From NCBI GenBank assembly GCA_013166835.1, contig JABLTI010000012.1, positions 1 to 45,437 of the forward strand: a DNA stretch of 45,437 nt, given 5' to 3'. The notes under the pieces are model-generated. The model saw only the letters and a program-made list of their open reading frames with translations, was not told where the DNA came from and did not search any database. Numbering within the stretch: position 1 is the first letter of the stretch; each line of letters opens with the position of its first letter. Positions 8,227-16,304 of the stretch are shown piece by piece. The position numbers and the translations under genes are program-made. Source of the stretch: Promethearchaeati archaeon (GTDB lineage: Archaea > Asgardarchaeota > Heimdallarchaeia > JABLTI01).

Positions 8227-10034
8227 TGTCTTGGTTTGGTGTAGGTAGAAGTGAAGAAGAGGGTGAAAGAAAATTCACTGATAAAGAACTTACTCAAAAA
8301 ATGATTCATTATATTTCTCCTTACAAACGAGCTATCTTAATCACGACAATATTTATTGTAATAAATACTGCTTTGACACTTGCTCCCCCTTACATTATTG
8401 GTAGATTATTTGATATGGCACTAGAAATAGATGCTTCTATTAGGATAATTATTGCTCTAGTTATCACAAATATGGTTCTTAATTTTCTTACATGGTTTCT
8501 AGGGGAGTATTTGACTCGAGTAATTACTATACGAGCCATTACAAAAGCAACAAGAGATATACGAATGGATATGTTTAATAAAATCCAGAATCATGATTTC
8601 AGATTCTTTGATTCTCATATCACAGGAAAAATCATGTCTCGAGTAATGAATGATACAGACACTCTTAGAGATACCCTTTTCTTCATAACTCAATTAATTG
8701 GTAATGTCTTATTGGTCTTAGCTTCGACAGGATTACTCATTTACTTGAATTGGCAATTGGCATTAATTTCCCTCTCATTAACACCACTATTGTTTCTGCT
8801 TATGTACATCTTTAGAAAATTCGTCAGAAGAACAATGCTAAATTGGCGAAAAACTGTAGCGATTGTTAATGCTGCTATGGGAGAAAGCATTTCAGGGATA
8901 GCGGTTAGTAAATCTTTCTCAAGAGAAAAACAAAATTTGGAAGATTTCAAAAAAGTGAATCATAATAATTTTGTAGCCTCATTCAAACGAGCTCTAACTT
9001 TTGCCACTCTTTGGCCCATTGTAACGCTTCTACAGATCATAGTTTTAGTATTATTGTATCTCTATGGACAAAACTTAGTTCTCTTTAATTCAGCCGTGGT
9101 TATCACCCCAGGTCTTTTGTACAGTTTCACTATCTATCTTTGGAGATTTTTCTTCCCATTAACACAAGTTGCTAATTTCTATTCACAATACCAAGCCGGA
9201 CTTGCAGCAATGGAGAGAATTTTCGGATTAATGGCAATAGAGTCAGAAGTACAACAGTCAGAAGAACCAATTATAATCCCTGAATTTAAAGGAGAAATCG
9301 AATTCAAAAATATGGATTTCTGGTACAATGAGGAAGAAAAGGTATTCGAAAAATTCTCCTTAAAAATCGAACCAGGAGAAACAGTAGCAATTGTGGGGGA
9401 AACTGGAGCTGGAAAAACAACTTTGGCTTCTTTACTCTCGAGATTTTATGAAATCAAAGGAGGAGAAATCCTCATCGATGGAGTGGAAATTCGAAAACTT
9501 CACATCGAATGGTACAGACAACAAGTTGCTTTAGTTTTACAAGACAGTTTCTTATTCGCAGGTTCTATAAAAGATAACATAAAATTTGGTCGGATATGGG
9601 ATGATCCTACTGATGAAGAGGTTCATCTAGCTGCTAGAGCAGTCCAAGCAACTGAATTTATCGAAGATTTTCCTGATGGTTTTGAGACTGATGTTTTGGA
9701 ACGTGGTAAAAGATTATCCACTGGACAAAGACAATTAGTTACTTTCGCTCGAGCATTACTTGCTGATCCTAAAATCTTAATCCTTGATGAGGCCACTGCG
9801 AGCGTTGACGCGTACACTGAAGCCATGATTCAAGATGCTCTTGAGATGATCATGAAAGGTAGGACCTCAATAATTATTGCCCATCGACTTTCTACAATTA
9901 AAAATGCTGATAAAATTGTTATGATTGAACATGGTAAAATTGTAGAAATGGGAAGCCACGATCAGCTTTTGAAGGAGAAAGGCCACTATGCAAATCTCTA
10001 TGATACTTACTTCAAGCACCAATCTTTGTTCTAA
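8226..10034 (+). CDS. ABC exporter half-transporter, partner subunit with degenerate signature
   Basis: The 602-residue partner of the preceding subunit. A six-helix exporter domain (about 30-335) is followed by an ATPase domain with Walker A GETGAGKTT (391-399), signature LSTGQ (from 497, third residue T instead of G), canonical Walker B LILDE with catalytic Glu522, and the IIIAHRLST H-loop. Its ATG overlaps the TAA of the first gene by one base and is preceded by GGAGGATC, so the pair is translationally coupled. In the dimer, its altered signature faces the Asp-containing Walker B of the first subunit, giving one degenerate and one consensus ATP site, as in TM287/288-type heterodimeric exporters. 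The cargo (lipid, drug or peptide) is unknown. Confidence 0.9.
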   Translation: MSWFGVGRSEEEGERKFTDKELTQKMIHYISPYKRAILITTIFIVINTALTLAPPYIIGRLFDMALEIDASIRIIIALVITNMVLNFLTWFLGEYLTRVITIRAITKATRDIRMDMFNKIQNHDFRFFDSHITGKIMSRVMNDTDTLRDTLFFITQLIGNVLLVLASTGLLIYLNWQLALISLSLTPLLFLLMYIFRKFVRRTMLNWRKTVAIVNAAMGESISGIAVSKSFSREKQNLEDFKKVNHNNFVASFKRALTFATLWPIVTLLQIIVLVLLYLYGQNLVLFNSAVVITPGLLYSFTIYLWRFFFPLTQVANFYSQYQAGLAAMERIFGLMAIESEVQQSEEPIIIPEFKGEIEFKNMDFWYNEEEKVFEKFSLKIEPGETVAIVGETGAGKTTLASLLSRFYEIKGGEILIDGVEIRKLHIEWYRQQVALVLQDSFLFAGSIKDNIKFGRIWDDPTDEEVHLAARAVQATEFIEDFPDGFETDVLERGKRLSTGQRQLVTFARALLADPKILILDEATASVDAYTEAMIQDALEMIMKGRTSIIIAHRLSTIKNADKIVMIEHGKIVEMGSHDQLLKEKGHYANLYDTYFKHQSLF

Positions 10035-10040
10035 TTAATA

Positions 10041-11039
10041 TTATAATTTCATTTTTCTAAATATGAAAATAATTAGTACAGTTGCTATCAAGATTGTTCC
10101 TATAAAAGTCCAGAAAGGCCAAGACTTAATGATTTCCAGTCCATTATTGGCAAATTCTACGAAGTTTATTCCTCCAAAAGAAGCGATTAAATTAGGTATA
10201 GTAATCACTGCTGTTAAGACTGCAATTAATCTCATGGTATCATTCATTTTGTTAGATGCTGAGGATAAGTAAATATCAACGATGCTACTTAATCTGTCCC
10301 TTAAAGTGGAGCATGTATCGTTTGCTTCTAGGATATGATCATAGACATCAGTGTAATATGTTTGGGCAACTTCACTGATGAGGGGAGAATCATCTATTGC
10401 TAGCTCTCGCAAGACGATTCTATGTGGACGAATTGCTTTCAATATAATCAAAATATTAGTTCGGAGATCAAAAGTTTGGTCCAGAATATCTCGTTCAGGT
10501 TTATGAACGACTATCTCTTCGATTTCTTCAATTTTATCCTCAATTTCCTCTAGGACATCAAGATAACCATCTATGAAAGTATCAGCGATAGTATAGCTCA
10601 TAAATCCTGCTTTATGACCGAGGATGCGTTTGTTCTTTAACAAAATTCTATTGTGGACTGCTTTTAAACTTATACCACCACGCTTTTCTCTCACTGTAAT
10701 AATGAAGTTCTCGCCCAAATACATGGCGAATTGATAGGGTTCAAGTTCATCTTGATCTAGAACCTCCCGAACACCAACCAGTATAATGAACATGTATCCC
10801 GAGTACTCTTCAATTTTCGGCCTTTGATTTGCTTCCATACAATCTTCAATTGTTAAAGAATGAAAATTAAAGATTTCTTGAAGATTGTTTAATTCCTCTA
10901 CAGTTGGTTCAATAATATCTATCCAGAGAGTGCCCAAATTTTCTTTTATAGCTGATTCAATATCGAGTTCATGCAATTTCGAATCTTTCTTTGAGAAAGA
11001 CAATATGCGTTTTATCATTATTAGACACTTCCTAATCAA
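10041..11039 (-). CDS. corA: CorA-family divalent cation transporter with GIN motif
   Basis: Predicted inner-membrane magnesium/cobalt or zinc channel of the CorA superfamily, 332 residues. It has a large acidic cytoplasmic alpha/beta domain (1-250), with the family phrases LWIDI..PT..E and LTIEDC...RPK, the long stalk helix, and two C-terminal membrane helices ending in a basic tail (FRKMKL). The signature loop between the helices is G290-I291-N292 in place of the usual GMN. GIN and GVN variants are known in ZntB-like members, so magnesium should not be assumed. The first ATG (11039) is used; a second in-frame ATG seven codons later is also plausible. The gene converges with the ABC exporter, with six bases between stops. 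Confidence 0.88.
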   Translation of the reverse strand: MIRKCLIMIKRILSFSKKDSKLHELDIESAIKENLGTLWIDIIEPTVEELNNLQEIFNFHSLTIEDCMEANQRPKIEEYSGYMFIILVGVREVLDQDELEPYQFAMYLGENFIITVREKRGGISLKAVHNRILLKNKRILGHKAGFMSYTIADTFIDGYLDVLEEIEDKIEEIEEIVVHKPERDILDQTFDLRTNILIILKAIRPHRIVLRELAIDDSPLISEVAQTYYTDVYDHILEANDTCSTLRDRLSSIVDIYLSSASNKMNDTMRLIAVLTAVITIPNLIASFGGINFVEFANNGLEIIKSWPFWTFIGTILIATVLIIFIFRKMKL

Positions 11040-11069
11040 CCACAGACTCTTTGATAGTTTATAAACAAG

Positions 11070-11438
11070 CTATTCCTTTTGTTGAATTATTTCGAATAAA
11101 TTTCCATCGGGGTCTTCTAATAAGAAGGATATGAAGTACTCTTGTGCAAATATTTCAGTATCAGGATTGCAAATACTTGCATCCTTGCATTTTTGCAACA
11201 TTGTAGCAATATTATCCACTTCAATAGAGAAAACTCCGCCTTTTCTTAGAGGAGCACCATCGTTTAATGGTTCAGGATAAAGATAGTAAGCAGTATTTGG
11301 TCCCCCTTCGGGATAAGTGAAGATAATTAAGCTTTCAGTTTCAGCTGTTGTTGAGAGTCCTAAATTCTCCATAAATTCTTTTGTTCTTTCAAGGTTGCTG
11401 GAATGCAACCAAGTGGAAACTATTTTCTTGAATTTCAT
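11070..11438 (-). CDS. VOC-superfamily (glyoxalase/bleomycin-resistance fold) protein
   Basis: A 122-residue, single-module vicinal-oxygen-chelate fold protein. The N-terminal strand and helix (VSTWLHSSNLERTKEFMENLGL) and the C-terminal FLLEDPDGNLFEIIQ are the classic VOC phrases. The last glutamate (in FEI) is a usual metal ligand, while the N-terminal ligand position is not clearly conserved, so metal binding is uncertain. Family members include glyoxalase I, dioxygenases and antibiotic-binding proteins; the substrate here is unknown. GGAGGAAG lies six bases before the ATG at 11438, which settles the start; the in-frame codons further upstream are not needed. Confidence 0.8.
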   Translation of the reverse strand: MKFKKIVSTWLHSSNLERTKEFMENLGLSTTAETESLIIFTYPEGGPNTAYYLYPEPLNDGAPLRKGGVFSIEVDNIATMLQKCKDASICNPDTEIFAQEYFISFLLEDPDGNLFEIIQQKE

Positions 11439-11632
11439 GATAACTTCCTCCGAATTACTAGTTAGAATGGTTGAACTTTTCATTTAAAAGTTATTATCAT
11501 TGAATTACCTTTGATTTAGTTCGTTTTTCTAATGAAAAACATTGTTTCCAGTCTCTCTTTTTCTTACACTTGAAAGCAGAAAGTAAATTAACGATAAAAC
11601 CATTTTCTTGAATGTATATGGAGATAGTCTAA

Positions 11633-11951
11633 ATATGTGATACTCTTCTTGCCTTAGGTAACTCCACAAAAAATGGAAAAGTTATTTTTGCGAAAAATAG
11701 TGATCGAGAACCCGATGAACCGGCTGAAATATTACAAATTCCCAGAACAAAACATTCCGTTGAATCGGAAGTTGCCACGACATATATATGAAATTACTCA
11801 TTCAGCGAGAGCAAGAGATTTTGTTACGGATTTATCTAATTTTACTAAAGAGAAATATCTGGAAATTCGCGAAGCTGAATTACGATGGATAGAGCAAATA
11901 AAAAACATGCCAATTAAGAAAAAAACAGGAATATTTTATCGAAGAAAATAG
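11633..11951 (+). pseudogene. Remnant of a C69-family (Ntn) dipeptidase/secernin-like gene
   Basis: From 11636 the frame reads C-D-T-L-L-A-L-G-N-S-T-K-N-G and on through V-I-F-A-K-N-S-D-R-E-P to a TGA at 11789. This is the N-terminus of C69/U34 peptidases, beginning at the catalytic cysteine, but the codon before Cys is ATA, not ATG. From about 11785 to 11951 a different frame continues with E-I-T-H-S-A-R-A-R-D-F and a helical tail up to TAG, resembling the C-terminal helix of the same family. Intact members are several hundred residues long, so most of the middle is gone. A 92-codon reading frame (11673-11951) spans the junction, but its first ~38 codons read the old gene out of frame, so I do not call it as a protein. 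Confidence 0.7.
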
Positions 11952-12208
11952 GTGAAGATTTCAAAACGAAATAGATTACCTTTACAAGAATAGCAAAAGA
12001 ACTTTATAACTCAATTATGTGTATATTACATAGTAATAAAAGGTCGTCCAAATATTATTGTGCATAGATGGATAAGCCTTTAATATAGCATACAAAAAAC
12101 GGTTCAGTTTAAGCTGGAAATGTAAGACAATAATGAATTGAAGTTTTATTAAATAAGGTTTCAGCGAGAAAAATAACTTATTTACACATCAAACCAGTTA
12201 AAAAAGGG
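11952..12208. other. Intergenic stretch before the Nudix gene
   Basis: About 257 bases of AT-rich sequence between the peptidase remnant and the Nudix gene. It contains A/T-rich TATA-like words (for example ATTAAATAAGG near 12150) but no ORF with a recognisable product, hairpin terminator or tRNA that I can see. Confidence 0.4.
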
Positions 12209-12231
12209 ATGGTGTATTAGAAACGACAAAT

Positions 12232-12711
12232 ATAAACTCAAAAAAGCACAACCGAATACATGTTGATGGAATATCAGATGATATAGATCAAGTCTCGGCA
12301 GGCGGAGTTGTTTACAGAGAGTGTACAGACAAGATAGTCAGGGTTGCGCTAATCAGAGATCAAAATACTCACAAATGGATTTTACCAAAAGGCAGGATAG
12401 AGGAAGGAGAGTCTTTAGAAGACACTTCACTTCGGGAAGTTAAAGAAGAAACAGGTTTGCATAGTATAAAATTAGTGCAAAAAATAGACAAAACGAACTA
12501 TTGGTTTAGAACCAAGCAAAAAGAAAAACTAACAAAAGAAGTTCATTTCTTTTTATATAAAGATGAAGAAGGAAATGAAGATATTTGCGTGGAAGAAACT
12601 AATTTCGATAAGGGCCAATGGTTCACTAAAGATGAAGCAATAAAAAGAATTGGCTTTCCTGCTCAAAGAAAAATCCTACACAAAGCATTCAAAATAATTG
12701 AAAATAGTTGA
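12232..12711 (+). CDS. Nudix hydrolase lacking a canonical start codon
   Basis: Predicted nucleoside-diphosphate-linked pyrophosphohydrolase. A perfect Nudix box (G-x5-E-x7-RE-V-K-EE-T-G-L, codons at 12391-12459) follows the strand ILPKG and an N-terminal SAGGVVYRE. The C-terminal part (FLYKDEE, QWFTKDEAIKRI) fits Nudix domains of the diadenosine-polyphosphate/ADP-ribose type. Coding sequence clearly extends upstream to at least 12298 and the frame is open back to a TAA before 12205, yet it contains no ATG, GTG or TTG before the TTG inside the Nudix box (12457). The listed start is an ATA, chosen only as a placeholder. Removing one GT from the GTGT at 12211-12214 would join the frame to an ATG at 12209, so a 2-base insertion is possible. 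Confidence 0.7.
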   Translation: MNSKKHNRIHVDGISDDIDQVSAGGVVYRECTDKIVRVALIRDQNTHKWILPKGRIEEGESLEDTSLREVKEETGLHSIKLVQKIDKTNYWFRTKQKEKLTKEVHFFLYKDEEGNEDICVEETNFDKGQWFTKDEAIKRIGFPAQRKILHKAFKIIENS

Positions 12712-12803
12712 TCAAACTATTTTCTTTTCTTTATTTCAATTTTTGTTTTCTAAGAAAAGATTAAATTTAGATTGAATTGTAATTATATCATAAACTCGCA
12801 AAA

Positions 12804-13856
12804 ATGATTTCGATGGCAAAAATAACAGGAAAGATCTTGGTAACTTTTACTTTGTTTATTTTATGTGGCACACTAGTCACTGTAACTAATACTTCTACAA
12901 CTGTTACAACAAATGGACCACTAAATATTGTAGCATCCATTTCCATTGTTGCTGATTTTGCTTCACAAATAGGTGAAGGATTATTCAGTGTACCAAGTAT
13001 CGTTACAGGTACTGAAAATCCACATATCTACGAACCAACTCCCAGTGAAATTGAGCTTGTAGCTTCTGCTGATTTATTCATTAGATTTGGATTAGAAGAC
13101 CTTGAACCTTGGGTTGATGCAGTACTTCTGGCAAATCCATTTGTTCCTGTTCTTACTCTCGTTAATAGTTCACTGATGCGATTTGATCCATTAATTGAAG
13201 CTGATAATCCTCATGTTTGGTTAGATCCAAATATTGCTAAAATCTTTGTAGGTAATATTTATGATGAAATTGCTAGTTTAGATCCAAGTAATAATGCCAC
13301 TTACTTAAGTAATCGTGATGATTATTTTGATGAGCTTGATAATCTTCTTGCTGACATAAGTATAGCAGCAACAGAATTTTCAGGTCTAAAGGTAGTTGTG
13401 CATCATCCAGCTTTTATGTATTTATTTGATTTACTAGGCATCGAAAGAGTTGCTACGATAGAAGAGCATGAGGGGGAAGAACCATCAGCAGAACATATCG
13501 CTGAAGTGGTTCAAGCTATAGTAGCTGAAAACGCTTCGATTATTATAAATCAGCCACAGTTAGAAGAAGAAGAAATTATTGAAATTGCACGAGATACTGG
13601 AATTCTTATCACTGAATTAACTCCTTTATTAGGAATAATTGATGAGAATGGTTATGTTGTTTCAAATGGTTCTCTTATTGAAAGCTACATAGATATGATT
13701 CTCTTTAATCTTGAAGCATTACGAAATCCCCATGAACCTGCTGTTGCGAATCTCAATTGGTATTGGTGGACATTAGTAGGTTTTGGCGCAGCAAGCTTTG
13801 TCGGAACATGGATTACAGTTTTCATAGTTCGAAGTAAAAAACCCTCATATAGATAA
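12804..13856 (+). CDS. znuA: Metal ABC transporter substrate-binding protein (ZnuA/TroA-like)
   Basis: Extracytoplasmic zinc/manganese-binding component of a cluster A-I ABC importer, 350 residues. A signal segment lies at 8-28. The metal-site pattern of the family is present: His74 in NPHIYEPTPSE, His137 in PHVWLDP, His200/201 in VVHHPAFMYLF, and the C-terminal acidic position in ITELTPL. A short HEGEEPSAEH loop lies near residue 222. Unlike most bacterial homologues it ends with a C-terminal membrane helix (about 322-342) and basic tail, so it is tethered at both ends or by the C-terminus after signal cleavage. It is the first gene of a three-gene operon with permease and ATPase. Zinc rather than manganese is inference. 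Confidence 0.88.
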   Translation: MISMAKITGKILVTFTLFILCGTLVTVTNTSTTVTTNGPLNIVASISIVADFASQIGEGLFSVPSIVTGTENPHIYEPTPSEIELVASADLFIRFGLEDLEPWVDAVLLANPFVPVLTLVNSSLMRFDPLIEADNPHVWLDPNIAKIFVGNIYDEIASLDPSNNATYLSNRDDYFDELDNLLADISIAATEFSGLKVVVHHPAFMYLFDLLGIERVATIEEHEGEEPSAEHIAEVVQAIVAENASIIINQPQLEEEEIIEIARDTGILITELTPLLGIIDENGYVVSNGSLIESYIDMILFNLEALRNPHEPAVANLNWYWWTLVGFGAASFVGTWITVFIVRSKKPSYR

Positions 13857-13870
13857 AAGCATAGTAAAAA

Positions 13871-14899
13871 ATGAAGGATAAAATAATGTCAAAAATAGCA
13901 GAATTCTTTCAAGCGTTTCAATATCCATTTATGCAATATGCCTTAATAGCTGGAGTAGTTATTGGTATAGTCTGTTCAATCATAGGCGTTTTTGTTTTGC
14001 TTCGTGGTATGGTTTTTCTTGGACAAGCTATTGCTCATTCTTCTTTTGCTGGAGCTGCATTAGCAATTTTACTAAATGTGCAACCTACAATGATAATAAT
14101 GGCTTTTTCAATTATCTCAGCTGTTACTATAGGTTACGTTAACCAGAAACGTCTTATGAAAGATGAAGTGATTATCGGTGTTGTTTTTTCCTTTTTTGTT
14201 GCACTTGCGGCATTACTAATAGGATTAAAACGCGAATACACATCAGATATTAAGTCAGTCCTTTTTGGCAATTTACTAACAGTAGATAGAGAGGATTTTA
14301 TTTTACTCATAATCTTTTCAGCATTAGTTATCATGCTAATTTTTCTAATTAAGAAGGAACTATATTTTATAACATTTGATTCTGAATTAGCAAAGATTTC
14401 AGGGATACCAGTTAATTTCTTGAGTTATCTATTCTTAATCTTGGTTTCAATTACTATTGCTGTTTCATTAAAGGCAATTGGAGCTATCTTAGTTTTTGCT
14501 ATGATAATAACTCCAGCAGCAGCAGCTTATCAATGGACTCATCGTCTTAATAGAATGATTCTGTTATCAGCTATCTTTGGAGTTACTTCAGCTGTGATAG
14601 GATTATTCATGTCTTATATGTTAAATCTTGCATCCGCAGCATCTATAGCTATAACAATCACATTAATTTTCCTAGTCTCATTCATCTTTTCTCCGAAACG
14701 TAGATCGCTAAAGAAAAGCATCACTGAATGTCCATTCTGTAGAGATCACTTTGATGATACAGGTCATTGTCAAAATCCTGACTGTAAATTTGGAGATATC
14801 CCTCATGTCCATGATCATGATAGAGTAGGAATAAGCATCGAACATTTGCCGGAACGTGAACCCACAGTTCACAAACATGAGATGGAGGAGGAAGCATAA
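13871..14899 (+). CDS. znuB: Metal ABC transporter permease (ZnuB-like) with zinc-ribbon and His-rich tail
   Basis: Membrane component of the metal importer, 342 residues. Residues ~15-275 form the ABC-3 family permease with 8-9 hydrophobic helices and the family phrase FLGQAIAHSSFAGAALA near the start. The C-terminal ~60 residues are unusual: a four-cysteine zinc ribbon (C287, C290, C300, C305) followed by a His-rich segment (HVHDHD at 312-317 and HKHE near the end). This cytoplasmic tail probably binds the transported metal, perhaps to gate or hand off zinc; that function is inference. The gene starts 14 bases after the binding-protein gene and ends one base before the ATPase start, so the three are co-transcribed. 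Confidence 0.88.
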   Translation: MKDKIMSKIAEFFQAFQYPFMQYALIAGVVIGIVCSIIGVFVLLRGMVFLGQAIAHSSFAGAALAILLNVQPTMIIMAFSIISAVTIGYVNQKRLMKDEVIIGVVFSFFVALAALLIGLKREYTSDIKSVLFGNLLTVDREDFILLIIFSALVIMLIFLIKKELYFITFDSELAKISGIPVNFLSYLFLILVSITIAVSLKAIGAILVFAMIITPAAAAYQWTHRLNRMILLSAIFGVTSAVIGLFMSYMLNLASAASIAITITLIFLVSFIFSPKRRSLKKSITECPFCRDHFDDTGHCQNPDCKFGDIPHVHDHDRVGISIEHLPEREPTVHKHEMEEEA

Positions 14900-14900
14900 G

Positions 14901-15671
14901 ATGAATTCAAAGACATCAGATACTGATTGCCATATGGATGAGGACAGCAACATTCTCATTTGCATTAAGGATTTGGCAGTAGCATATCAAACAAATGTAG
15001 CGATTTTCGACATTAACTTGGATGTTTATCGACAAGATTTCCTAGGAATTTGTGGTCCGAATGGTTCTGGAAAAAGTACTTTACTGAAAGCAATTGTAGG
15101 AGCTATCAAACCTTTTCAAGGAAATCTACGTCTCTTTAATAAGGATGTAACGAAAAGTGAAATTAGAGAAATTCAGAGCAAAATAAGCTATCTTCCACAA
15201 ATTGAACAAATAGACAGGAATTTTCCTGCTTTAGTTAAAGATGTTGTTGGGATGGGATTATATGCTCAAAAAGGATTTTTCAGAAGATTATCAGAAGAAG
15301 ATAACCAGCGTATTATGGAAGCCCTTGAGACCGTCGGTATGGCTAATCTTTCAGAGCGACCAATAGGACATCTTAGTGGTGGACAACAACAAAAAGTGAA
15401 AATCGCTCGAGCTCTTGTGAATAACCCAGAAATTCTACTCATTGATGAACCTTTCAGTGCTCTTGATTTTAAAATAGCTAAGGAATTAGGGGAATTACTG
15501 GCTAAAATTCACCAAGAAACTAAAATCACTATAGTCTTGGTGAGTCACAGCATAGCTATTATTCGAGATTATTGTAATCGGGCAGTCTGTATGAATCGCA
15601 GGATTATCTGGGAAGGAAAACCACAATCAGACGATTTTGATAAAGCAATTCACAGAGTATTCCATTTTTAG
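14901..15671 (+). CDS. znuC: Metal ABC transporter ATP-binding protein (ZnuC-like)
   Basis: ATPase of the metal importer, 256 residues. Walker A GPNGSGKST (52-60), Q-loop in ISYLPQ, signature LSGGQ (158-162), Walker B LLIDEP and H-loop VLVSHS are all intact. The ISYLPQIEQIDRNFP segment is typical of the zinc/manganese/iron-chelate branch. I place the start at 14901, two bases after the permease stop, because GGAGGAGG lies about 10 bases upstream; an in-frame ATG at 14856 would overlap the permease and has no such signal. It provides energy for the importer encoded by the two preceding genes. Confidence 0.9.
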   Translation: MNSKTSDTDCHMDEDSNILICIKDLAVAYQTNVAIFDINLDVYRQDFLGICGPNGSGKSTLLKAIVGAIKPFQGNLRLFNKDVTKSEIREIQSKISYLPQIEQIDRNFPALVKDVVGMGLYAQKGFFRRLSEEDNQRIMEALETVGMANLSERPIGHLSGGQQQKVKIARALVNNPEILLIDEPFSALDFKIAKELGELLAKIHQETKITIVLVSHSIAIIRDYCNRAVCMNRRIIWEGKPQSDDFDKAIHRVFHF

Positions 15672-15793
15672 TTTAATGAAAATGGAAAGATGGAAAAACT
15701 GGTCATTTGTTATTTTCAAATATGCTTTTTTTCCCAGTAAAAACATATGTTTATATGAGAAAAAACAAAGAAATAGCTATGTTTTGTAAAAAA

Positions 15794-15805
15794 CTATTTA
15801 TAAAG
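15794..15805 (+). promoter_or_regulatory. Candidate TATA box of the aIF1 gene
   Basis: CTATTTATAAAG matches an archaeal TATA element and lies about 67 bases before the aIF1 start codon. It is the only strong match in the gap of about 200 bases between the metal-uptake operon and aIF1. Confidence 0.45.
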
Positions 15806-15870
15806 CAATCATACATAAACAATTAATTTACATAAAAATTGTGAGGCAAAAATTTAAAGGAAAAAATACT

Positions 15871-16179
15871 ATGCCAGGAACCTGTCCAAAATGTGGACTT
15901 CCAAAAGAGCTATGCATGTGTCAAGCCATAGCCAAGGAAGAACAGAGAATAAAAGTGCGTATTGAGACGCGCAAGTGGGGAAGAGAAGTAACTTTGATTA
16001 TGGGGATTAATCCCAAAGAAGTTGACATTAGTTCTTTAACTACCAAGTTAAAAAATAAGTGTGCCTGTGGTGGAACCGCCAAAGAAGGGATTATCGAATT
16101 ACAGGGAGATCATCGTCATAGAATCAAGGATTTGTTATTAAAGGAAGGCTATGATAGTACAAATATTGACATTCAATAG
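15871..16179 (+). CDS. Translation initiation factor aIF1 (SUI1/eIF1 family)
   Basis: Archaeal eIF1 homologue, 102 residues. It binds the small ribosomal subunit near the P site and enforces correct start-codon choice. The N-terminus holds the small zinc motif CPKCGLPKELCMC (residues 5-17), common in archaeal SUI1 proteins. The core SUI1 fold follows: the basic IKVRIETRKWGREVTLIMG strand-loop, then KNKCACGGTAKEGIIELQGDHR, the characteristic CGGT...ELQGDH signature, and a C-terminal helix and strand. The ATG at 15871 is chosen because the protein then starts directly at the zinc motif as in relatives; a GTG ten codons upstream is in frame. The gene is monocistronic. Confidence 0.93.
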   Translation: MPGTCPKCGLPKELCMCQAIAKEEQRIKVRIETRKWGREVTLIMGINPKEVDISSLTTKLKNKCACGGTAKEGIIELQGDHRHRIKDLLLKEGYDSTNIDIQ

Positions 16180-16304
16180 AACCTAATCCTTCTATTTAAG
16201 ATGATAATTTTGAAGTAAAATGTAAATTGCTTCAAAAAAACCAAAAATCGGAAGTTAATAATTATTGTTTCTTCCGAATCCTTATTTCTAATTAGATAAT
16301 AATC

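Noticed and set aside
11673..11951. 92-codon ORF as a genuine small protein
   Set aside because: Its first part is an out-of-frame reading of a recognisable C69 peptidase N-terminus; only its tail is in the original frame.
14856..14900. Upstream ATG for the ZnuC-like ATPase
   Set aside because: It overlaps the permease gene without a ribosome site, whereas the ATG at 14901 has GGAGGAGG in front.
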